64,000 bases of DNA from assembly GCF_049856175.1 (NCBI RefSeq), contig NZ_JBNDNA010000001.1:1-64000 (forward strand). Direction: 5' to 3'. A model generated the notes under the pieces. The model was given only the letters and a program-made list of their open reading frames with translations. It ran no database searches and was not told the DNA's origin. Source of the stretch: JB111 sp049856175 (GTDB lineage: Bacteria; Actinomycetota; Actinomycetes; Actinomycetales; Actinomycetaceae). Of this stretch, positions 58,252 through 64,000 are shown piece after piece. The stretch's first letter is position 1. Every line of letters begins with the position of its first letter. A program made the translations under genes and the position numbers.

Positions 58252-59210
58252 CCGTCCTCGTCCTCCTCGAGACCGCCGAGGCGGCGGCTACCGCCGACTC
58301 CCTGGCGCTCCTCCCGCTCGCCCGCACCCTCGACGCCGGCGAGGTCGTCGCCGTCGGTTCTGCCCCCGCCGCGGACCACGACGCGATCGCTGCCGCGGCC
58401 ACGGCCGCCGGGGCCGACGTCGTCGCCCTCGCACCGGTGCCCGGCGCCGAGGTGCTCGTCTCCCCGCTCGTCGACGCCCTCGCCGGTGCCGCCGAGCTGC
58501 TCGGCGACGTCTCGGTCGTCCTCGTCCCGGCGACGTCGGACGCCCGTGAGGCGGCCGGCCGGCTCGGCGTGCGGCTCGGCGTCGCTCCCCTGTGGGGCGC
58601 CGACCGCCTCACCGCCCCCGGCGGCACGCTCACCACCAGGCAGCCGGTCCTGTGGAACCAGTGGACCGTCACCGCCGAGTCCACCGGCGAGGTGGCGATC
58701 ATCGTCGTCGACCCCACGACCGACCCGCCCGCGGCGACGCCCGGTGCCGGCCGGCGCCTCGAGCTGCCCGCCCCGACCTCACCTGGCGCGCAGGTCCACG
58801 AGCGCGAGGTGGCCACGACCGAGGGCGGCCGGCCCTCCATCACGGAGGCCGACGTCGTCGTGGCCGGCGGTCTCGGCGTGGGCTCGGGCGAGCAGTGGCC
58901 GGTCGTCGAGGAGCTCGCGGACGCGCTCGGCGCGGCGGTGGGCGCGACGCGGTCGGCCGTGGACGAGGGCTGGGTGCCGTTCGCCGCGCAGATCGGGCAG
59001 ACCGGTGAGGTGATCTCCCCGCGCGTCTACATCGGGCTCGGGATCTCCGGCGCCATCCAGCACACGTCGGGCATGCAGCGCTCGGGGACGACCATCGTCG
59101 TCAACGAGGACGAGGACTCCCCGCTCTTCGAGCTCGCCGACCTCGGCGTGCTGGGCGACCTGCACGAGATCGTCCCCGCCCTGCTGGAGGCCATCCGCGC
59201 CCGCGGCTGA
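58248..59210 (+). CDS. etfA: electron transfer flavoprotein alpha subunit
   Basis: This is a 320-residue FixB/EtfA. The FAD-binding C-terminal domain shows VVAGGLGVGSGEQWPVVEEL, GATRSAVDEGWVPFAAQIGQTG, YIGLGISGAIQHTSGMQRSG and NEDEDSPLFELADLGVLGDL. GTG 58248 overlaps the etfB stop. The two subunits form the heterodimer. No dehydrogenase partner is adjacent. Confidence 0.94.
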   Translation: MTVLVLLETAEAAATADSLALLPLARTLDAGEVVAVGSAPAADHDAIAAAATAAGADVVALAPVPGAEVLVSPLVDALAGAAELLGDVSVVLVPATSDAREAAGRLGVRLGVAPLWGADRLTAPGGTLTTRQPVLWNQWTVTAESTGEVAIIVVDPTTDPPAATPGAGRRLELPAPTSPGAQVHEREVATTEGGRPSITEADVVVAGGLGVGSGEQWPVVEELADALGAAVGATRSAVDEGWVPFAAQIGQTGEVISPRVYIGLGISGAIQHTSGMQRSGTTIVVNEDEDSPLFELADLGVLGDLHEIVPALLEAIRARG

Positions 59211-59225
59211 GGGCGGGGAGGTCCG

Positions 59226-60353
59226 CTACTGCGGCCCCCTCCGGTACCGGTCGTGGTCCTCGGCCGGCGGCAGGTCGTGCGCCTCGGCCACGCCCGCGTG
59301 CAGGACCGCGCCGTCGTGGGTGTTGAGCCCCTCGGCCAGGACCGGGTCCGCGGCGCACGCCGCGCGCCACCCGCCGTCACCGGCGAGCGCGCGCACGTAG
59401 GGCAGCGTGAGCGAGGTGAGCGCGAACGTCGACGTGCGCGGGAACGCGGCCGGCATGTTCGCCACGGCGTAGACGGTCGATCCGCCGGCCGTGAAGGTCG
59501 GGTCGGAGTGCGTCGTGGGCCGGGAGACCTCGAAGCAGCCACCCTGGTCGATGGAGATGTCGACGAGGGCCGCCCCGGGACGCATCGCCTCGACGAGCTC
59601 GCGGCTGACGAGCTGCGGCGCGTGGGCGCCAGGGACGAGCACGGTGCCGACCACGAGGTCCGCGCGCAGGACGGCCTCCTCGATCGCCTGGCCGGTGGCG
59701 GCGAGGGTCCGCACGCCCGGGCCGAACGCGTCGTCGAGCCGACGCAGCGCGGGGATGTGCTTGTCGAACACCGTCACGGACGCGTGCAGCCCGTGCGCGA
59801 ACGTGGCCGCACCGGTCCCCGCGACGCCGGCGCCCAGGACGACCACCTCGGCCGGGGCCACCCCGGCGATGCCGCCCATGAGCACCCCGGTGCCGCCACG
59901 GGTCGCGTCGAGCAGGTTGGCTCCGACGATCCCTGCCATGCGGCCGGCGATCTGGGACATGGGGGCGAGCAGCGGAAGGCGGCCGTCGTCACTCTGCACG
60001 GTCTCGTAGGCGATCGCCGTGGTGCCCGCCTCGAGGAGCCGCTCGGTGAGGGGGCGGTCGGCCGCCAGGTGGAGGTAGGTGAACAGCACCTGATCGCTGC
60101 GCAGGAACCCGTACTCGGAGCCGACCGGCTCCTTGACCTTGACGACGAGGTCCGCCGCCCAGGCCTCGGCGGGGTCGTCGGTGAGCGTCGCCCCGGCCGC
60201 GGCGTAGTCGTCGTCGGTGAGTCCGGAGGCCACGCCGGCGCCGGCCTGGACGACGACCGCGGCGCCGTCCCCGACGAGCTCCTGCACGCTGGCCGGCGTC
60301 AGTCCGACCCGCCCCTCGTGGTCGAGGACCTCGGTCGGGACACCGATCCGCAT
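59226..60353 (-). CDS. ald: alanine dehydrogenase
   Basis: This is a 375-residue NAD-dependent alanine dehydrogenase. It starts MRIGVPTEVLDHEGRVGLTP with Arg15, and has Lys74 in VVKVKEPV, His95 in FTYLHLAADR, the Rossmann motif VVLGAGVAGTGAA and the active-site VDISIDQGG. It interconverts alanine and pyruvate plus ammonia. ATG 60353 matches homology. It is convergent with etfA. Confidence 0.95.
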   Translation of the reverse strand: MRIGVPTEVLDHEGRVGLTPASVQELVGDGAAVVVQAGAGVASGLTDDDYAAAGATLTDDPAEAWAADLVVKVKEPVGSEYGFLRSDQVLFTYLHLAADRPLTERLLEAGTTAIAYETVQSDDGRLPLLAPMSQIAGRMAGIVGANLLDATRGGTGVLMGGIAGVAPAEVVVLGAGVAGTGAATFAHGLHASVTVFDKHIPALRRLDDAFGPGVRTLAATGQAIEEAVLRADLVVGTVLVPGAHAPQLVSRELVEAMRPGAALVDISIDQGGCFEVSRPTTHSDPTFTAGGSTVYAVANMPAAFPRTSTFALTSLTLPYVRALAGDGGWRAACAADPVLAEGLNTHDGAVLHAGVAEAHDLPPAEDHDRYRRGPQ

Positions 60354-60487
60354 GCTCACCTCCGTCTCACGGCCGTGCTCGGCTCCCGCCGGGCGCGGGC
60401 ACCCGCACGGGTGGCGACCAGCGTAGTGCGGATACGCATCCGGCCTGGTCGCAACCACCGCGTCGGCCCCGCGCCGCCCGCCCTTCC

Positions 60488-60543
60488 CGGTCAGCGCCTT
60501 CCGGTCAGCGCCGCCCGGTCAGCGCCACTCGGTCAGCGCCGGA
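60488..60543. repeat. 14-bp tandem repeat, four copies
   Basis: CGGTCAGCGCC plus three variable bases is repeated four times at 60488-60543. The last copies overlap the stop codon of the DUF4442 gene (TCA on the plus strand), so repeat length can change the protein's end. Confidence 0.85.
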
Positions 60544-61072
60544 CGGCGGCCGCCTCCTCCGCCTCGGACAGGGTCGACGACGGCCTGAGCCGGACGTGCA
60601 GCTGCTTGCGCACACGCGCCACCACGGTCCCGTCGGTCGCGACGACATCGGTGGTCAGCCAGTGGAGGTGCGCCCCGCCGTCGGCGGCGCCGGCGCGGAT
60701 CTCGTCGAGCAGGTCGTCGGTCACGCGGAACTCGGCCTCGACGGCCGTGCGGCCGGGACGGAGGTAGTCGATCTCGCCGCGCTTGTCCCACACCGTGTAG
60801 TCGGGGCCGAGCGCGCGGCCCACGAGCAGCATCCAGAACGGGTCGGTCATCGCGTACAGCGAGCCGCCGAACTGGGTGCCGACGTAGTTCGAGGTCAGCG
60901 GATTCTTCGAGAGCCGGACCCGCGCCGTCCGCGCGTCCGGGGAGAGATGGGTGATCCGGATGCCCGCGAACAGCATCGGCGGCCAGGCGTTCATCACCCA
61001 CTTCAGCGCGAACGTCGATCTCAGGCTCCGGTCGAGGTCGGCGTAGGTGGGCAGCTTCGGCAGCGACGGCAT
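60533..61072 (-). CDS. DUF4442-family hotdog-fold thioesterase-like protein
   Basis: This 179-residue protein has the DUF4442/PaaI-like hotdog pattern. WPPMLFAGIRITHLSPDART, NYVGTQFGGSLYAMTDPFWM and the central helix are family features. These proteins are presumed acyl-CoA thioesterases, with no activity shown for the group. ATG 61072 has GGGAGA upstream. The UbiB-like gene ends 48 bases upstream on the same strand. Confidence 0.82.
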   Translation of the reverse strand: MPSLPKLPTYADLDRSLRSTFALKWVMNAWPPMLFAGIRITHLSPDARTARVRLSKNPLTSNYVGTQFGGSLYAMTDPFWMLLVGRALGPDYTVWDKRGEIDYLRPGRTAVEAEFRVTDDLLDEIRAGAADGGAHLHWLTTDVVATDGTVVARVRKQLHVRLRPSSTLSEAEEAAAVRR

Positions 61073-61119
61073 GGGACATTCTCCCGCAGCCGCCCCCTCC
61101 GGCGCAGATGGGTGACCGG

Positions 61120-63141
61120 CTATCGCCGTTCGCTCCGACGTCGTGCCTGGTCCTGGTCCCCGAGGAAGACCTGCACGAGCACCCGTGCGCCGAGCGTGAA
61201 CGCGAACAGCAGGAGCGCCGCTCCCACGACCGGGAGGATGCGGATGCCCTCGGCGAGGTCCGGGCCGCCCGGCGTACTGATCAGGAGGGCGCCCGCCAGT
61301 CCCAGGGAGGCGGCGAGCACGGCGACGATGAGCTGCTGGACGATGCCCGTGACGAACGCGCGGTCGTCCTCGTGGCCGAGCACGCGGGTGTTGACGGTGA
61401 AGCGGCCTGCCTCGAGGTCCTCCGTGAGCCGGTTGAGGCGTCGGGGCAGGCGCTGGAGCATCGGCAGGACCGCGGCCGCCTGCCCGAGCAGGGCGTCCTT
61501 GACCGCCTGCGGGCCGAGCTTCTCGCGGGACAGCGAGCGCCCCTCGGCGCGGGCGGCGGTGACGAGGTCGACGTCGCTGCGCAGGAGGGCGAGGGTGCCC
61601 TCGAGCGAGCCGAGCGCGCGGAAGGCACCGGCGAGCTGAGGCGGCACGGTGAACCGGTGACGCAGGACGATGCTCAGCAGGTCGCCGAACACGGCCGAGG
61701 TGCCCCCCGCGTCGAGCACCGCCAGCCGGGTGAGCAGCTGACCGATCTCGCGCTCGAGCGCCCGGTCGTCGAGGTGGTCGGGCCGGTCGAGGAGGTCGAC
61801 GAGGGCGTCGGTCGTGGCGATCGCGTCGCCCCGCTCGACGGCGCCGAGCACGAGCCCGAGCGATCCGCGCGACCCCGAGTCCAGGCGTCCCACCGAGCCG
61901 AGGTCGAGGAGCGCGACGGTGTCGTCGGGGCGCAGCATGATGTTGCCGGGGTGCAGGTCGGCGTGGAAGACCCCGGTGACGAGCACCTGGCGCAGGATCG
62001 TGCCGACCAGCGCCTGGCTGAGCGCGTCGCGCCGGTCGAGCCGGAGCCGTTCGACGTCGGCGCGCGGCGACGACAGGGGCGACCCCTCGATGCGTTCCAT
62101 CACCAGCAGGGTCCGCGAGCTGATCTCCGGGTAGGCGCGCGGCACGTGGACCAGGTCCGACGTGGTCGACGCGGCCATCGCCTGCATGTTGGAGAGCTCG
62201 ACCGTGTAGTCCAGCTCCTCGTCGAGGGAGTCGGCGAACCCGCGGGCGAGCGAGCGCAGTCCGAGGCTGCGGCCCCAGGAGGTCGTGCGGTCGAGCCGGT
62301 CCGCGAGCCGCATGACGATGTCCATGTCGCCGGTCACCTGCTGGCGCGCGCCGGGGCGCTGGATCTTGAGGACGACCTCGGAACCGTCGTGCAGGCGCGC
62401 CGTGTGGACCTGGGCGACCGAGGCGGCCGCGAGCGGCGCGGTGTCGACGTGCGCGAAGACCTCCTCCAGGGGGCGGCCGAGCGAGGCGTCGACGACGGGG
62501 CGGACCTCCTCCCAGGAGAGGGCGGGGACGTCGGAGTGCAGGCGGGACAGCTCCTCGACGACGGTCGCCGGCAGCAGGTCCGGCCGGGTGGAGAGCGTCT
62601 GCCCGAGCTTGACGAACGTGACGCCGGCGTCCTCCAGCGCCCGCCGCAGCGCGCGGGCCGACGTGTGGGGAGCGGCGTCGGCGTCGCGCCGCCTGGGCAT
62701 GCGTGGCCGGAGCCAGGCCACCAAACCGTGCCGGGCCGCGATCTGGACGACCTCCGCGTACCGACGTGCCCGCCGGAAGCGGGCGGGCGTGCCGCGGACG
62801 AACGCGATCGGCGAGGGGAGCGCGCCGGTGGGGACGACGGCCTCGAGCACGGCGAGGACCATGATCTCCAGGACGAGGACCCATGCGGTGCCGAGCACGA
62901 GGATGATCCCGAGCGGGAGCGGGTCCGCCGTGCTGGTCCAGATCTGGTCGGTGCCGATGTGCAGGCCCTCGAGCACCCGGTCGAGCAGCGCCACCGCCGC
63001 CGTGTTACCGATCAGCGCGACGATGATCGTGCGCGGCCAGCCGACCGGCGCCCCGAGCAGGCGCCGGGCCACCACGGCGACGACGATCGCGTTGACCAGC
63101 GCCGTCGCGGCGACGAGGAGGTACCCGAGCAGGGACTGCAT
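61120..63141 (-). CDS. ABC1/UbiB-family atypical kinase, membrane protein
   Basis: This is a 673-residue ABC1/AarF/UbiB protein with an N-terminal extension of three membrane segments, the first being LLGYLLVAATALVNAIVVAV. The kinase-like core has the family KxGQ (VKLGQTLSTR), the Ala-rich loop AAASVAQVHTA, LKIQRPG (Lys), HADLHPGNIML (catalytic loop) and LLDLGS (DLG in place of DFG). The C-terminus has two membrane helices (LIVAVLAASLGLAGALL and ILPVVGAALLLFAFTL). Such proteins support quinone or lipid metabolism by an ATPase activity. ATG 63141 is preferred. Confidence 0.9.
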   Translation of the reverse strand: MQSLLGYLLVAATALVNAIVVAVVARRLLGAPVGWPRTIIVALIGNTAAVALLDRVLEGLHIGTDQIWTSTADPLPLGIILVLGTAWVLVLEIMVLAVLEAVVPTGALPSPIAFVRGTPARFRRARRYAEVVQIAARHGLVAWLRPRMPRRRDADAAPHTSARALRRALEDAGVTFVKLGQTLSTRPDLLPATVVEELSRLHSDVPALSWEEVRPVVDASLGRPLEEVFAHVDTAPLAAASVAQVHTARLHDGSEVVLKIQRPGARQQVTGDMDIVMRLADRLDRTTSWGRSLGLRSLARGFADSLDEELDYTVELSNMQAMAASTTSDLVHVPRAYPEISSRTLLVMERIEGSPLSSPRADVERLRLDRRDALSQALVGTILRQVLVTGVFHADLHPGNIMLRPDDTVALLDLGSVGRLDSGSRGSLGLVLGAVERGDAIATTDALVDLLDRPDHLDDRALEREIGQLLTRLAVLDAGGTSAVFGDLLSIVLRHRFTVPPQLAGAFRALGSLEGTLALLRSDVDLVTAARAEGRSLSREKLGPQAVKDALLGQAAAVLPMLQRLPRRLNRLTEDLEAGRFTVNTRVLGHEDDRAFVTGIVQQLIVAVLAASLGLAGALLISTPGGPDLAEGIRILPVVGAALLLFAFTLGARVLVQVFLGDQDQARRRSERR

Positions 63142-63269
63142 GTCGGACAGTGTGGCGGACGCGTGGTGCTCGGTGTCACCCGGCCCCGACGCGCGGCTGG
63201 TCCGGAGCGAAGTCCGCACCCCCGCGGCGGGCCCGGTAGCGAGGGCCCCGCCCGCGCAGCGGGCCCGGC

Positions 63270-64000
63270 CTACCGGTCCGCTCGCATGAAGGTCGTGTCC
63301 GCGAAGGGGCTCGCCCCCGCCACCTCCTGGGCGAGGAGCTCGCCGATCGCCGGCGCGTGCTTGTGGCCGTGCCCGGAGTCCCCCGCGGCGACGACCAGCC
63401 GCTCCCGGCCGGGCAGGCGGCCCACGTGGAACTGCTGGTCCGCCGAGCGCGTGTACATGCAGGCGACGCCGGACACCGGGCTCGGGTCGACGTCCGGGTA
63501 GGCGTGCGCGACCGCGTCGGCGAGCGCAGCGGCGTCGCGGCCCAGGTCGATCGACCGGTCGAGCCGGTCGGGATCGGCGTCGGAGAAACCGAGTGCGTCG
63601 GTGCCGTCGTCGTCGAGGCCGAGCTTGACGGCGAACCCGCCGTCGGTGCCGGGGAGCTGGGCGCCGTGCCCCCAGACGCAGCGCCCGTCGTCGAGCTCGC
63701 GGATGATCACCGGGAACCTCCCGACGTCGAGGATCCCGCCCGGTGCGAGCGCCGCGGGGTCGCGCCCGGTGAACCAGAACATGGGGACGCGGCGCGGCCG
63801 CAGCGGCAGGTCGACGAGCCGGTCGGTCCAGGCGCCGGCCGCGACGACCACCTGGCGGACGGTGAGGGTGCCTCCGCCGCCGAGGCGCACGACGACGCCG
63901 GCTCTCGCCTCGTCGATGGCCTCCACCCGAGCGCGGACGACCCTTGCTCCGGCGGTGCGTGCGGCGTCGACGGAGGCACGGACCCCGGCCTCGGGCCGTG
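63270..64000 (-). CDS. FAD-dependent oxidoreductase (sarcosine/methyltryptophan oxidase-like), 5' truncated
   Basis: The C-terminal part (243 codons) of a DAO/MSOX flavoprotein runs off the window end. VVVAAGAWTDRLVDLPLRPR, VACMYTRSADQQFHVGRLPG and VVAAGDSGHGHKHAPAIGEL match monomeric sarcosine oxidase and N-methyltryptophan oxidase. CMYT holds the cysteine that binds FAD covalently in MSOX. It resembles the protein at 4613-5743, which lacks this cysteine. The N-terminal FAD motif lies outside the window. Confidence 0.88.
   Translation of the reverse strand, partial: RPEAGVRASVDAARTAGARVVRARVEAIDEARAGVVVRLGGGGTLTVRQVVVAAGAWTDRLVDLPLRPRRVPMFWFTGRDPAALAPGGILDVGRFPVIIRELDDGRCVWGHGAQLPGTDGGFAVKLGLDDDGTDALGFSDADPDRLDRSIDLGRDAAALADAVAHAYPDVDPSPVSGVACMYTRSADQQFHVGRLPGRERLVVAAGDSGHGHKHAPAIGELLAQEVAGASPFADTTFMRADR

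Overview
The window is chromosomal DNA of a very GC-rich actinobacterium, most likely a Micrococcales member. The signs are strong third-position G/C, frequent GTG and TTG starts, GTGA/ATGA gene overlaps, a class Ib ribonucleotide reductase (NrdHIE with NrdF), LuxS with MtnN, and secreted proteins carrying GDWDGDG repeats. No rRNA, tRNA or CRISPR array was recognised. The genus cannot be fixed from the sequence alone.

Layout. Positions 1-6300 are a scarred accessory segment. They hold the tail of one transposase, a GlcG/HbpS-type protein, an alcohol dehydrogenase start cut by an IS3-type end that is in turn cut by a complete ISL3-type element with perfect 27-bp ends, a formaldehyde dehydrogenase / DJ-1 / ABM-like operon, an FAD amine oxidase, and remnants of a UvrA-like and a thiamine-binding gene. 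Positions 6500-17800 carry a low-molecular-weight phosphatase, a lipoprotein, an Ehu-type ABC transporter, an Erm methylase behind a convincing leader-peptide attenuator, a DedA protein, a NYN/OST-HTH RNA-binding protein, an XRE/membrane-protein module, a macrolide kinase and nrdF. Positions 18000-30200 hold an overlapping operon of three paralogous six-TM proteins of unknown function, a proVW betaine uptake operon with three successive binding proteins, and an SsuABC/NMT1-like importer behind a structured leader. Positions 30200-44900 contain two ABC-2 exporter plus two-component modules, an asparaginase, a secreted lytic transglycosylase and nrdHIE with NrdR-like and DnaA-like boxes. Positions 45000-64000 contain luxS-mtnN, a second XRE/membrane-protein module, a YihY protein, oligopeptidase B, a 1438-residue secreted phosphodiester glycosidase/metallophosphoesterase, etfBA, alanine dehydrogenase, a UbiB-like kinase and a truncated FAD oxidoreductase.

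The most interesting signals are as follows. (1) Two unlinked two-gene modules (about 15.0 and 47.0 kb) each pair a small Cro/CI-type regulator with a four-TM protein. Each is preceded by three copies of a GTCAAGG-N-CTTGAC-type palindrome spaced exactly 23 bp. (2) The erm leader has a 22-codon peptide with an Arg-x-Arg motif, a hairpin over that motif, and a second hairpin over the erm ribosome-binding site. (3) The three overlapping six-TM paralogues share an RxWYxxRxDxRSM signature. (4) A family of 22-24-bp tandem repeats with a CGAGNGNGCGG core lies just 3' of several genes.
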